This document shows positions 35,501 to 45,399 of a DNA stretch of 64,000 nucleotides, one piece after another. Origin of the DNA: Knufia peltigerae. Lineage: Eukaryota > Ascomycota > Eurotiomycetes > Chaetothyriales > Trichomeriaceae. A program made the translations under genes and the position numbers. The stretch is taken from assembly GCA_030247855.1 (NCBI GenBank), contig JAPDRN010000052.1:62001-126000 (forward strand). Reading direction: 5' to 3'. The notes under the pieces are model-generated. The model ran no database searches. It was not told the origin of the DNA and was given only the letters and a program-made list of their open reading frames with translations. The number at the start of each line of letters is the position of its first letter. Position 1 is the stretch's first letter.

Positions 35501-36208
35501 TACTCCTAACTCAGGTTGAGGACCATGAGAAGTACCCGGGGTCACCGTCGCAAGACTCTCACTGAACTGGTGTCGTTGCGGGCGCCGGCTGATATCGTCA
35601 GGCGATATGCCCCAATGGTCTAGGTATGCCCGACGGGTAGGTGTTCTCTCTCCTTCTTTTGCAGTTATCTCGGAACCACTGTCCTCTGACTCGCTCAGCC
35701 AATTGGGTCTCTCGGAAAGCGGGTTCAACACCTTCTTCTTCACCTGCCTTCTCTTTCCACTTGAGTCGAGACCTCGAGGTCGGGCCTCTGGGCTGTCGAT
35801 GCAAATTCGCGTCGAGAGAGGGCTAGAGAGTCGGACAAAAGAAGCTGATGCAGGATGGTCTTCGATGTCGCTCCGCTGAGCCGACCAGTCCGTGGGACGA
35901 GGGCGTCTTCGAGGACTCGGCGTAGCGTAGGGTGAGCCCCAGGCGGCTGCGTAGTATGCACCACTCTCGGCTCGCTGGCGATGAAATTCAGGAGACTGAG
36001 AAGGCTCTCGTAGATGGCGATCGCGATGCAGACTCGGCAAAGGAGGTAGCGTGAAGGGCGAGACCCAGTCACTTGCTGAAGGAGTGGACGAAAGACTCGG
36101 GGCCTTCAAGGACTGGGCGAGATTTTCGTCGTACTCTGGGATGTCGATGGCGGTGTGACCACGAGGAGGAGAAGAGAAAGTGTGCAGTCCGATCTGGTCG
36201 AGGTTCAT
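29516..36208 (-). CDS. Very large Ser/Pro-rich coiled-coil protein (2230 residues)
   Basis: One uninterrupted frame of 2230 codons. About the first 1450 residues are low-complexity, Ser/Pro/Arg- and Glu-rich and probably disordered. The exception is a compact conserved-looking block near residues 308-400 (KKKVVWKGKTCIIALPLTDR, then TPQDIKERVEGWAKAGYDV, and RIPDQDEWNAFVSFLKEEKL). From about residue 1480 to 2000 there are heptad-rich, Glu/Lys/Leu-rich helices of long coiled coil, followed by an Ala/Ser-rich basic tail. Fungal proteins of this build are often mislabelled myosin heavy chain; no motor domain is present here. Likely a cytoskeletal or cortical scaffold, but this is inferred from shape only. 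The block near residue 308 would be the best handle for family assignment. Confidence 0.8.
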   Translation of the reverse strand: MNLDQIGLHTFSSPPRGHTAIDIPEYDENLAQSLKAPSLSSTPSASDWVSPFTLPPLPSLHRDRHLREPSQSPEFHRQRAESGAYYAAAWGSPYATPSPRRRPRPTDWSAQRSDIEDHPASASFVRLSSPLSTRICIDSPEARPRGLDSSGKRRQVKKKVLNPLSERPNWLSESEDSGSEITAKEGERTPTRRAYLDHWGISPDDISRRPQRHQFSESLATVTPGTSHGPQPELGVPGFSRRLLSPAVEDIMAELESESTGTGEKPLPDPPSRPIAPGEEQKAMASPTSEQQRLRVTSMQSYQRPKKKVVWKGKTCIIALPLTDREAAGLPPLLTPQDIKERVEGWAKAGYDVNGFELTDIADGLPSNSSGQSRPVYPDPADMRTERTMRKYQVRIPDQDEWNAFVSFLKEEKLRALGVSPSNSEAPPSTKSPFSTSLSRVSSGYPALAPSPPVLSSSSASNPLRATSNPFSPSLMSSAGISPQPGSMTSSQYAAMPRPLQGHGYKASVVPQNAYGRITSPFDGSISQASSFGHGSRSNVPLLSSRQNSFSPNHPLPLPNLGEVLSPQPQHGPGQRVNFVPDSKRYGPVSPDSNVSRGHRHQQTLGSAVPQHTDIHVRTPENRVPSPPPIEIAHPTPKSHRHNLSMALQRGVDEAEAASRARGATTTGEQAESVQLSSRKSSMIDDEPPILRRPETMSAADERSEIETNPSIAATPMLLEDKNPFVNWQALSDAAKAESKPALESTSSTSKLNVQAKEFDPQAGFSSSNFAFGDSSDFKPFAFSQSPQAPVSRKSSVKNRLSLNADAPAFTPSLTSQKTPKETQFRFSSATFNVEAPVFNPSSSPRTNFRAEEGTPAVTNTDITNSIFGNVVIDPTSKVTRRAGKPIPIQAPKHKETQDQSPLTSEYEDEIDDSGRPMAPSDRQKRARRTDSDGDKSPVYAQSAPFHHERILSQIVDDIDQNGPPPESPKKPSDGWSYIPADETPLETSLDAPLPEEDMDASQETDQEFTMKNQEDVAKFNEARPAFDTQPEKPVHSIEQQMKDEVKDEPATPTKVEKSTRPPIRKPKSSLSALAKPFEYKPLSSSPYTSSAAKTPARPKPRGLEASKYAVSSSPPQSSADLTASLSSPPADLYHYVEKDNDSLSDKEEIVEVIEEPSTDEEIESQKGERSSNLDAYEAETVEVTEEGPAEKHEQPYHDEIELDMPRLTLRHHDDPLPSFEEIDAVMKQFEVYPELGIERNDTPIQSTPLVDMRLGDNFRSDAPSPSPPRPQEHSAHNDASHAAPSIGLGIGVHKLNTGREDVSDWEDTMSAPEAAKLQLRSQFFDGHVNDLVDGILENRLGPLERTLHTIQESLTFMAGGVRPKSSGRSVSTDLKHSDADDEDDYDAFEGFAAYRSKSPVARRNERRQSKIRAAVAEALAAYQPAQPPQQLINVAELNAIVQEMREMAQQAGSQNTQNQLKTIVEEVISHHPRLRGSRVQQEHESTEQKYKPQIDGLESMLQMSKEHAAEEVQLRRKAEEQVAELKVRLRIAEEEAAQHRESSEEAQQTLVAYLEEKKSYEKAQEEVEALGLRNTALESTLEEYRVSSDQWREDIRSEREKNKELKHAFQELQQHFDDQSHSRQSLRNKIERLQSQMTQAVEDLHAEQADWRRKEHELLGRLTQVQHQVDLERRHREKTEEELHAMDKELRANLQVKPLLEQTQLDVTRLNELVATLREENRALDIKAFNLDRELTNIINTKDSELATATVKLQAELESARGQLQSIKTDSEAQISRLQSRLDHAELDIEDQKAKHDALLSETVEAHKEAIREANEKRESALEDQHQAHEKKLNDLRDRHTRELHNSFDNRTRLEHHFNEKLSLSEDKVKHLEGKITDLEERLEISKSAARAAVEAATAKGVNLPTPASSVVASPPQRATSASISFVKGTEVPEKISPQALRESIMVLQDQLQNREQKIESLEAELTAVDKDAPNKLKERETEIGWLRELLSVRMDDLEEIIHSVSQPDFDRETVKDAAIRLKANLQMEQQLRERASAGLSSSFPSISTLTSYAQSPRALPMAAAAAWGNWRRARDTSIGALSDLATNLGTQTPTRSTSGSPNSFLSGIITPPGTAQKATGSGDMPPPSARPLAAAAAAARKTSSEARPLRGYSSQPRALSSRHSDKRVDSSQSEPRPLRAESPHTPTQPKRPSLDLTDDVDEDASPLDGKDMTARRFQDENEPVTSAD

Positions 36209-37181
36209 GAACGGTGAGAGCCACGAGCTGTGAGATGTCGTTGACCCGGAGTGCTAGAGATGACGTCCGCAGCGGTGGAACTGATTGTGACACACGAGGC
36301 TTTGATGTCTGGCAGCAGCGCCATTGACAGAGAGCGGAATCGAGTTCAAGGTGCGTGTAAACCGCGTACAAAATACGGAGTAGCGTGTAGAGATGTGGAA
36401 GATTGAAGGTGTCAAAATTCAGAGACCTGGCGGAGGGAAATCAAGATTGGTACGCGACACGTATCCGAGGTCGTGGTTGGCCAGGAGGGTGATTAGGTGT
36501 AGACACTACACCGTAGAGGGACTAGAGGCTCAACCTAGGCTGACTAGGCCCGGTGCGTGCAAAGGCCACGGTGCCGGGAAGGTAAAAGACAGGGGCCTCG
36601 GGGGCCACAACCAACGCCCAAGAGGCCCACGAGCCAAGCAGCAGCGACGCCCAGCGGCCACTACGCCCAAACCGAGAAATTCTCCGATCTCTTTCAGGGT
36701 TCGTGCACGCCTTCTTCGATTCTTCTACGAGAGCACGACACCACATCCCTGCATCCGTGCGAGTACCGAAAACCGAGAATAGTGCGCCTGCGCCCTCGTT
36801 ATGTTAAATTATCTTTGGGGAAAGAGAAAGAGGGGGGAAAGGGAGAAAATTGAAGATTCGTGATTAGCTTCATATACGTGTCACCATCATTTGGTACTGT
36901 TTAGATGTCGCGCTCCCTCTCGCCGAATAGGTGTAATATGTACTCCGTAGTACTCCGTGCCCAGATTGGACCTTGCTAAGCACCACATGACCACCATACT
37001 CTATTACGTCTTGAGCTGTCCATTGCCGTCGTTTACGCTCACGTACGCCCTAACATTTTTGATAGACTCAATGGTCAACAGAAAGCTCACAACCGTTTCA
37101 ACGCCAAACACAGATGCATCGCTCGTTTCGCTGCTGTTATGTTTGCCCATAACTCCGCGCTAATCGTCTCAGTCAATCGCT
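36209..37181. other. Intergenic region
   Basis: About 970 bases between two minus-strand genes: promoter of the coiled-coil gene and 3' flank of the Zn2Cys6 gene. Two exact TACGGAGTA/TACTCCGTA elements are present, at 36374-36382 and 36941-36949. A GC-rich stretch around 36560-36720 opens frames but shows no protein-like features. Confidence 0.55.
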
Positions 37182-39203
37182 TCAGAACGCAACAGCCTCC
37201 CGATGTATCGCAAAATTCTTCCAGGTCGTATCAATCGCCTTGGTGGCTTCCATAAGTACCTGTCGGTTGTCGTAATCGACATTCTTCTTAATCTCGTGAA
37301 ATCGTTGTGTTTCAGGAACAGCCTCTCCGGCCAACAGTCCCTCCTCTTCAAGTTCCATGATGCGGGACGCTAGTACAGCCATGATGGGACCCTCCCAAAC
37401 GCCTTCTTTGCCAGCCCGTTTTAGCTGCACGATCGCTCGACGCCGAAGGTCCCAGTCTCGACACTTGCACGCGACGAAAAATAGGGGATGTATGATGCCG
37501 AGTTCCATGGTGAATGGTGTAAGCTCCATCTCCAATGGCTCAGCTTCCGGCATGCCAAGAGCTTCAGTCATTTGTTCGACCTTGGACACCATATCTTCAA
37601 AGTCATCTCTAAAAGTGTCGAATATGCTCTCAGGCCCGCAATCGATACAGACCTTGAGCATGATAACTGCAGTTTTGATCTGCAGCCTCATTCCCAGCAG
37701 ACTCTTGATCTCGCTATTGGTCAATCGTGGGCTGTTGGATGTAAAGAAGTCTTCCAATGCCGTCATCCAGGTATCGAAAGTCTTGACTGCTTCCTGGGTC
37801 TGTGTCCGCCATTCTGTAGGCACCGAGTCTGCATCCCAGTACCGATACATTCGGAGATCGGACTTGACAAGTTGGTATACGGATACCAGCAGGTTGTCCA
37901 GGTGATAACGAACTTGACTCAGCGTCATATCAGTAGGCAGCACCCGAGGCAATGTGATATGGGTAGACAGGCGTTCGGCGCGGTCCTTGGAGAAGGTGCA
38001 GGCCTGGATGTCATAGCGAGCAAAGACTCGTAGCAACTCGTCGACTTCATTTTCTGGGATTTCTCGGAATGTTGCTTGTGAGTCGGACGTCACCAGTGAG
38101 GCATCGTCGCTCTTGGGGAGGTTCATTTGGCGGAACAACTCTCTCATGCCTTGTTGATAATGAATTACTGCAGCCATGTTATTGCGACGGAGTACCTCGA
38201 AGCAGGCGAATAATATACTGGCGACGATGGCGAGCTTGGCATTGAGTTTCGAGGGCTCGTTCAGTCTTTGATTAAGCTGCCGAAGGGCACCGCCGTAGAG
38301 AGACAAGGCGTGACGGTAACTGTTGTCCTCTATCAACTGGGGCGAATACCTGCCACTCCGGTCCTGATAGTCCTCATGGAGCGTGCCCAGTGCGATGATG
38401 GCGTTGCGGACGATGGGCTCCTCCAGACCCACCTTCAATACGAGGTTGGTCCAGAATCCGGCTTCAGAGCCACCAGCAAAGGCGGGCACTGTACAGTATT
38501 GGAAGCGATGGAAGATACGACGCTCCTGCGTGTTGCCTTGAAACGGTTTGGAGATGGAGTCAGGTTGAAATAGATGTTGAATCACTCCGTAAGAACGGGA
38601 CGGTGGCGATGATGTGGATGGTGATGATGATTTTTCCGAAGTCTCTTTGGGGAACTCGTACCCGTCACATTTACGACCAGTGGAGGTACATCGCTTACCT
38701 GCGAGACACGTGAGCATCGTACGTACACCAGCAGTGGCGATGACAGCTGCCCGAAGACCAACTTACAGCTCGGTTTGGTTTCATCGCACTTCACACGCCG
38801 TATCTGCACAAACAGACGGGTCAGTGACAGAACTTTGGGTCCATTTCAGCCATCCACAATTTAAAAAAGACTTGGAGTCAGGTCGCCCGTGGCTGAATAA
38901 AGTCTGGATACGAAGCGAGTGGAGGTATATGTCTGAGTGGAGTACAGTCCATATTGAACGTACCTTGCACGTTTTGCAACCTGTCCGTACTTTTGGTTTG
39001 CTAGCTCGTTTCCGGCGTGCCAAGACAGACAAGGTGGAAGCGGCTGGCTCCTGGTAGGGAAAAGCTCCATTGGTCGAGTTGGTGATATTGACCGGCAGAG
39101 GGCTGTGGGAAGAGTCAATCGTATCTTGCAGATAGTAATGTGGACCAACAGGCCCTGTGTGAATGGGCACTGTGAAGGGCCGACCTTGCGGCCACATGAC
39201 CAT
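37182..39203 (-). CDS. Zn2Cys6 transcription factor
   Basis: Exons 39203-38964, 38803-38767 and 38698-37182 encode 597 residues. Only the spliced frame rebuilds the binuclear cluster: GCKTCK from exon 1, IRRVKCDETKPSC mainly from the 37-nt exon 2, and KRCTSTGRKC from exon 3. This gives the C-x2-C-x6-C-x6-C-x2-C-x6-C pattern at about residues 76-103, preceded by a basic stretch (RRKRASKPK). The remainder is a helical fungal-specific regulatory region (for example FWTNLVLKVGLEEPIVRNAI, LFACFEVLRRNN), as in Fungal_trans_2-type regulators. It should bind DNA as a nuclear activator or repressor; targets are unknown. The introns are 160 and 68 nt. The first ATG in the open upstream frame was taken as the start; an earlier non-coding exon is possible. 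Confidence 0.88.
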
Positions 39204-40887
39204 AGAACTGACAATGGGTGGCAAAGGAGTGGTGTCAAAAGTACGGCGAGATCCTTGGGTCGAATCCAGTTCCGGAACCGTCCAAGTGTCAAGGAGAAGC
39301 AGGTTCAGTGATAGCCGGGTCTTAGTGAGAGGCCGGACAGTTGTTGGGTAGGAGGCTCATGCAGGAACAGACTCAGATTGTAGTGGGAAGATGAGAAGCA
39401 AATTTTGTTACGAGGAACCCAATGTCAGCGGTGGTTATTGTACGTATATACCAATGAAGTAGGCCAGTTAGCTGTAAATGTCAATGCCGAACTTCTGCAG
39501 GTCTTTTGCTTGAGTCAAAGTACCTCATACCAAGCAAAGGGTGCCGTGAGGCTCGGTGAGCTTTCAGCTGTGCACCAGGCTGAGTGCAAAGCCTGGAGGG
39601 GCGGTAATGGTCAGCGATGAGAGCCCCCGGACGAGGTCAGTGATAGGCCGCCCTCACGCCTGGACCATGCTTGAATGCCAAAGACTTAGGCGGAGACAGT
39701 TAGCGATCGCGGGCGCCGGAGGTGTCAAATGTAAACTGGGCCGGAGAGTGGGGGATGAAATAGGCTGTTGGGATGCCTGAGTTGGCCAATGTTTGGGATT
39801 TTGGCGGGCTTCTCAAGACCAAAGTTAAGAAGCGTACGGAGTACGATGCAAGAACAAAAGGACCAGCAGTGCAGATGGAAAAGACTGGGAAACGGTGAGA
39901 AATGGCGGTGCTGGTCAGCATCTTCGCCTGGGAAAAGTCGCTAAGCCGAATGGAGCTGCCGACTCCCTGCATCGAGAGGCTGAGATTGATTGGCTCGTTC
40001 GTACTCGTACTCGCACTGTGTCCCACGGCACCCCAAGCTTGTGCGTTACGAAGGCTTGATTCAAATTCTGACTAGGTAGTCTTGTTGGCGCAGGATCTGA
40101 ACACAGCAAAGGGAGCAAGAATACGGACTGTACATTATTTCCTGCTTCATTTGAGGCACGTTGCTCTCCAGCTAAGCGACGTAATTCGGTGATGTCCTGC
40201 GTTATACCGTGAGCCCTAGCTGATCGAATCTTGTCTCCCGTTTCCGCAATCTCCTTGGTGACAGAGAGAGTGAAGCCTTTTTCAAGCTTATGATTATCAG
40301 CTGGGATGACTCTCGCTGGTATCCTGCCTCCTGGGAATACTGCGTCATATTCACCTCCCTCCGCTGGCATTATAACTTGGCCATCTGAGATTGTCGCACT
40401 AATATGATACAGCTCAATCTAGTCTTCTAGAGGTCTCTGTCCTTTTAGTGCACTCAATAAATCTAACTCGCGGGCCTCGAGAGTTATAAAGTGTTCATGA
40501 GCGCATACTCTAAAATGCGTGTGATTGCACTAGTCTCGAGAGCACACTCACTCCTGAACAACACTCGATCTGCTAACTCTTCACTATGCGTGCACAAAGA
40601 CACATATCCATTAATATCCGTTGCACGAGAGCTGGAATTTCATCCTCTCCAAACAGTCATGTGTGAGTTTTCCCATATGCATATTCACAGTTAGTACTTT
40701 GTTCAGCCTCGTGTTCGGTTGATGCAGCCTCGCACGTGTGCTCAAGTTCAGCCTGATGCGCCGACGGCGGGGAAACTGCGGCACGGTCTGAAGCGCGCAA
40801 AGCCATCAATGTTGCCGATTCACGCGTCTACTGCCCAAAAGGTTCAAAACAAAAAAAGTTGTATCAAAATAAAGAGAAGCATCCATT
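39204..40887. other. Divergent intergenic region
   Basis: About 1.7 kb between the Zn2Cys6 gene (-) and the E2 gene (+). It contains a TACGGAGTA element at 39835-39843. Open frames up to about 150 codons on the minus strand (39915-40370) have no recognisable domain and were not called. Confidence 0.5.
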
Positions 40888-41912
40888 ATGGTCAGCACTC
40901 CCTCTTTCAGTCTGTCAAATCTCACCACTAACAATCTCAGGCCGCTTCATTCAGACGTCTTGCGAAGGACCATGCCCAATTGCAATCCGCTCTCCCTCCA
41001 AACTATCTCCTCCTCGAGGCCGACGATCCTCGATCGCTTGCCGATGACCTGACACAATTGAATGTACTCATAACTGGTGCCGAAGGAACGCCTTACTCAC
41101 AAGGGTTATGGCTTCTACACCTTAGGGCACCCCTCGACTACCCGAAATCCCCGCCCAAGGCGACGTTCAAAACAAGAATCTACCATCCAAACATTGAGGA
41201 ATCTACAGGCGCCGTGTGTCTAGAGACACTGAAACGAGACTGGAAGAGCAGTCTGACATTGAAGGATATTCTTGTCACCATCTCGTGTTTGTTGATCCAG
41301 CCAAATCCAGATTCAGCGCTGAATGCTGCTGCTGGAGCCCTGATCCAGGAAAACTACGACGCTTTCGCGGCGCAAGCCAAATTGATGACAAGCATCCACG
41401 CACCAATACCACGACAACTAGCCAAAGCCGTGGTGGAGGCAAAGAGAAGAGGAGAGGAGAACACCGAAGATGGCTCGACAAAAACTAGCAACAGTGATGC
41501 CAAAGCGAATCAGACCCTCGAGGACAATACCAAAGAAAATGAGTCCAGTCACGACAAGAAGATTAGCAGCAGAATCAAACGTCCTTTGTGTAAAATTTCA
41601 AGCACTGAAGGATTAGATACGCAGGACTCACAGAATGACGAGGTGGCTGAGACTGGGCCGATTCGAAAGTCTCCTCGTCTACTACGGCCTGGAACGTCGA
41701 ATACAGAGGACATTTCGAGTGCATTATCTACGCAGGAGGATGGTCTTGATGAAGAAGACAAGGAGAACATGGGCGTTGTGACGGACAAAGCCACCAAACG
41801 AGCAGTTCTGCCTCAAGCAACGGTACCCCCGAAAGGGTCCACGCTACGGAAGGTCTCGAACATTGGGGGAACAAGAAAAGGGCTTCCACGAGTGGGTATT
41901 CGCAGATTATAA
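40888..41912 (+). CDS. UBE2S-like ubiquitin-conjugating enzyme (E2)
   Basis: Exon 1 contributes only the ATG (40888-40890). A 50-nt intron (40891-40940; branch CTAAC, acceptor CTCAG) precedes exon 2 (40941-41912), giving 324 residues. The E2 core occupies about residues 1-155, with the HPN triad at 83-85 and catalytic Cys94 in AVCLETLKRDWKSSL. It continues with LLIQPNPDSALN and then ENYDAFAAQAKLMTSIH, a closer match to UBE2S (metazoan APC/C chain-elongating E2) than to other E2 types. A long charged tail (residues 160-324) ends in GIRRL. UBE2S proteins end in LRRL, the element that docks on the anaphase-promoting complex. At the position of the UBE2S acidic specificity residue (human Glu131, recalled) the sequence has Ala. 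It would act with an E3, plausibly APC/C, in ubiquitin-chain building; linkage specificity is unresolved. Confidence 0.85.
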
Positions 41913-42719
41913 GCATATCGACCCTCCGTCTTGACGGCACCTGCAGGAATTAGTTCTACTTTTTCAGTCGAAGCGTTCGAGCGAATTTTGCCAGTATGTA
42001 CCGAATACGAGTGGGCTATGGTAGGCCTTTAGGAATGCCCGCGCATGCCAGAGGATCGGTGTGAAGGCGCAAATTCGGAGCAGACATTATCGAGGGAAGC
42101 TGATATGAAAATTCTGCCTTCGAGTACAGGACATGTGACGACCGAGACTGAGCCGGAGTTCGTCGCTTCGATTGCGTGCTTGTCGATCCGATATGAATTA
42201 TTCATATGAGAGGCGAGAACCCGCTTTACTGGGGAACATCTGACTAGATCTCTGCACCGAGACTCCGTTTGTCGCGGTCCGCATCCCATTTTCTGTATAG
42301 ACGATGGAGCTGAATGGAGATTTCCCGTGACCAGTTTAATGGGACTCGGGGCGCACATCAGCACTGACCAACATGGACCATATTTTGCTCCAGAAGACCG
42401 ATAAATGCCGTCCTAATTTGACTTGGTCCTGCCGATAGAAGCGGCTTCCCTGCAGGGTCGGCAATAATGCGCGCAGTGTCAATTTCTTCCTCGGCTTTGA
42501 CTCCAATCTCGAGCGCAACCTGATTCCGGAAAAACTGGGCCACTGCAGCCGTGTATAAGTATTTGCACAGTGCTGACCGCACATTTTCTGAACGAACGCC
42601 TTTATTAACCCTACCCAGTCTCGTCTGCTTCAGTTCAAAGGATAGACCTCTCTCCTATACCTCGGAAACCCAAAAAACCCCTCGTTCTGCCCCCAAAAAC
42701 CACATATCACACCGAAACC
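41913..42719. other. Intergenic region with a long antisense open frame
   Basis: About 800 bases between two plus-strand genes. On the minus strand, roughly 42370-42660 is open and protein-like (for example AVAQFFRNQVALEIG, KAEEEIDTARIIADPAGKP), but it has no ATG in good position. A possible intron would lead to a short second exon near 42235-42300. Not called as a gene. Confidence 0.4.
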
Positions 42720-43004
42720 ATGTCATTCCAAGGCACCCCTGCACACACGCGACCAAGCGCCACAAGGACTAACACCAGTTCGTCGGTCATGACCGTCAGC
42801 ACGGTCTGCACCACCCCGATTGATGAAATGCGCAACTTTGGCGACAGCTGGTTTGAGAGCCAAGCCGTTTCCGTCGCCGAATACTACAAGCAAAAGGAGC
42901 TGAGGAAGAATCCCGCGCCTGCCCTCAAGGGCTACGGCGAGGCTCACTTTGAGGACTTTGCCGCCCAGTACGAGGCCTACCAGGCCAAGCGTGCTGCCGC
43001 GTGA
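42720..43004 (+). CDS. Small hydrophilic protein of unknown function (94 residues)
   Basis: Single-exon frame of 94 residues with no signal peptide or membrane segment. The N-terminal third is Ser/Thr-rich. The C-terminal part reads DSWFESQAVSVAEYYKQKEL, then KGYGEAHFEDFAAQYEAYQ, aromatic and charged and probably helical, ending in KRAAA. The start context (ACCATGTC) is good and CT-rich leader sequence precedes it. The composition and clean reading look genuine, but I do not recognise the family. Confidence 0.65.
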   Translation: MSFQGTPAHTRPSATRTNTSSSVMTVSTVCTTPIDEMRNFGDSWFESQAVSVAEYYKQKELRKNPAPALKGYGEAHFEDFAAQYEAYQAKRAAA

Positions 43005-44835
43005 CTAGCACGGTCTTTCGAATCGATCGAACGAAACCTCAATGAGCAATTCCGTTCTCGATTATGAGTGGTGGGAGGAAAGAATTGATCTGGATGCATG
43101 AATGTAGCACCCAAGAACGAAACATTTGCGCGGGGGCCCGGTTACGGCACTATTATTATACAACATGAAAGGGTTTTCGTATCGCAAGCGGTGGACACAT
43201 TTATTCACATTCCGGCAATTCGAAGATTTCAACACCCGGGGGGAGGCGTTTCAAGTCGATATCATCATCTGAGCGGACGATATTGTGTTCAGATCACAGC
43301 CTGGATCCGGATTTTTCTTTGGTCTCTTTTTCTTAATACTTTGCATAGAACTATGACATGAGGTTTTCGAGGTTGGGTACACATATGTGGATGGAAGGGT
43401 TGACTTCTTTAGAACTTTGGTCTAGAAGTGACGGACGGGATGATTTATATGTTTGATAATATGCAGGATATGTTTAGCTGCGGATCAGATTTACTGAGTA
43501 GAGAGGAACGAGATTAATACATGATATGATCAAGCAGACAAAAATCTTTTCTTTTCTTTTCTGACTAGCTCACCACAGCAAAGGGAACATGCATTTCTCG
43601 GTATCACGAGGATGGAGGTGTTATGTTTTGTGGATAGGAAATCCGGACTTGTGAAACTCTTGTGTCATTCATTGCCCCAGTATCGAGTCGTGGCTTCTGT
43701 CGCACAGAGTACCGGATGTACTGTTGTTTTGTGTGGGACAATATTCCACGCGTACAGTGTGGCTGGCCGAGACATATCAAAACAGTTACGAAGGATGGAG
43801 TAACACAGTAAAAACACCGACGATGGACCGCGTAAGGTGTTTTCGTTGCCTGATGGTGGGGTTTGACGATGGAGGGAAAAAATAGATCTTGTGGCTTTGT
43901 TGTTCTATTTTCCTTCGCGAACACGTCGCCTGAGTCTTCTCGGCAATCAGGGGTTGTTGGCGTGTGCGGTAGGGTTCATGCAAGGGGGGTGGGAAAAAAA
44001 GAAGGGAATTCTGTCCCTGGGTAGGGAACCCCTAGTACCGCTGCTGTTTCTGCTGTCCCTCGAGATCTGAAACCAGGGGGCGAGGTAACCTTGTCCATTA
44101 TTCCGCACAAACCCCCATCCCAGCGACTTTCATTCGAATCATTTCAAGCCCAGCCTCGTCAAGGTATCCACAAGGTATCCACAGATGCCACACCCAGCCA
44201 CTCACACGCCGCCGTTGGGTTGTTGCTCCGCGCGTCCATGCAGGAATTTTTCCCGCAAAACACTGGAAAAAAACACATTCCACCCCCCTCGCTTTCGCCG
44301 CCACCGTCAAGAAAAAAAGGCGGTTGGCCAGGAGGGGGTTGGCGTTACTTCTTCTGGAACTCCCTACAGTTCTTGTATACTGGGATGGTTGGGGAGAAGA
44401 CGACGCATAGGGCATCAAGGGGGTTTGTTGTTGATATATAGATGTCTACTCTGTTCCAAACATATTCACATTGCTGTTTTCCAAAACTTTGATCATCATT
44501 CTATCCATCTCATCTTTCAAGTACCGAGAGATACTTCCTGTACCCGACCATCTTGAACGAAAACAGCCTTTTATTTGCCGCATTTCGCCACCAGGAGATA
44601 AAAAACAAGAATCCCAACGCGTGAACGGACTTCTTGTAACGTAGCATCGGTACCATCGACAAGACCACGACAGCTACAATACTCCGACTTTCAATTTTCG
44701 AGTCTTTTTGGTTCTTTACAGAGTAAAAGAACCTCGAGATCAACAAGAAAAGAATCTCGGTCTCTGCCCCTTTCTCAGTGCAACCCTTTTCGCCATCAAC
44801 CACCACCACCAAACAACAAATCAAATCAAATCACG
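43005..44835. other. Long intergenic region
   Basis: About 1.8 kb. A TTTTC-rich tract lies near 43545, and pyrimidine-rich sequence with ACAAA/CAAATCAAATC leader motifs precedes the next start codon. No gene was recognised. Confidence 0.6.
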
Positions 44836-45399
44836 ATGCGCTCATTCGTGTCTCTCTCCTTTGGCGTTGCCATCATTTCATCTCTTTCCACGATGGTCAT
44901 CGCCAGTCCGGCGCCCATGCCCCAAGAAGGAGGATCACCAGAGACTTCGACCGTGCCGGGTGTATCACAAATCTCAGACGGTCAGATCCAAGCAACCGCA
45001 ACCACCATGTCTTCTTACGAGAACCCTTTCACCATGTACACGACAGAGACCAACTCTTTGGGGGTCATCACGGGTATGCCGTCGGTGGTGACGTCTCAAC
45101 CGTCGGTGGTGACGAGCCAGCCTGCCTCGCCTACCCTGCCGAGTTACTCGGGCTACGTCTACGCCAACAGCACCTCGGCATCATCCCAAACGACAATGAC
45201 GGGAGGACAAAACACCACGTTGACGGGATCGATGTCGGCCACGACCATGGCGACGAGTACCGCCAGCGGTAGCGGCAGTGGTGGTGCATCGTCAGCCTCG
45301 CCGACTTTTGCCCAGGCTACCGGAGGTGCCGTGTCGAACAAGGTCGCCGGTGCCGGCATCGGCTTGGTCGTCATGGGCTTGGGTTTCTCATTGCTATAA
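44836..45399 (+). CDS. GPI-type Ser/Thr-rich secreted protein
   Basis: 187 residues in one exon. A signal peptide of about 24 residues (MRSFVSLSFGVAIISSLSTM onward) ends near VIASPAPM. The mature part is Ser/Thr/Gly/Ala-rich with almost no charge, contains the direct repeat SVVTSQP twice in tandem, and has several N-glycosylation sequons (YANST, GGQNTT). The C-terminus has a hydrophilic stretch, a small-residue site (ATGGAVSN) and a hydrophobic end (AGAGIGLVVMGLGFSLL), fitting a GPI-anchor signal. Expected at the plasma membrane or cell wall; no catalytic motif is present. The function is not predictable from the sequence. Confidence 0.8.
   Translation: MRSFVSLSFGVAIISSLSTMVIASPAPMPQEGGSPETSTVPGVSQISDGQIQATATTMSSYENPFTMYTTETNSLGVITGMPSVVTSQPSVVTSQPASPTLPSYSGYVYANSTSASSQTTMTGGQNTTLTGSMSATTMATSTASGSGSGGASSASPTFAQATGGAVSNKVAGAGIGLVVMGLGFSLL

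Noticed and set aside
36393..36782. 129-codon plus-strand frame in GC-rich DNA
   Set aside because: Low-complexity Arg/Pro/Gly content with no domain; probably a consequence of local composition.
39915..40370. 151-codon minus-strand frame
   Set aside because: No recognisable domain, signal peptide or splice partner; probably chance.
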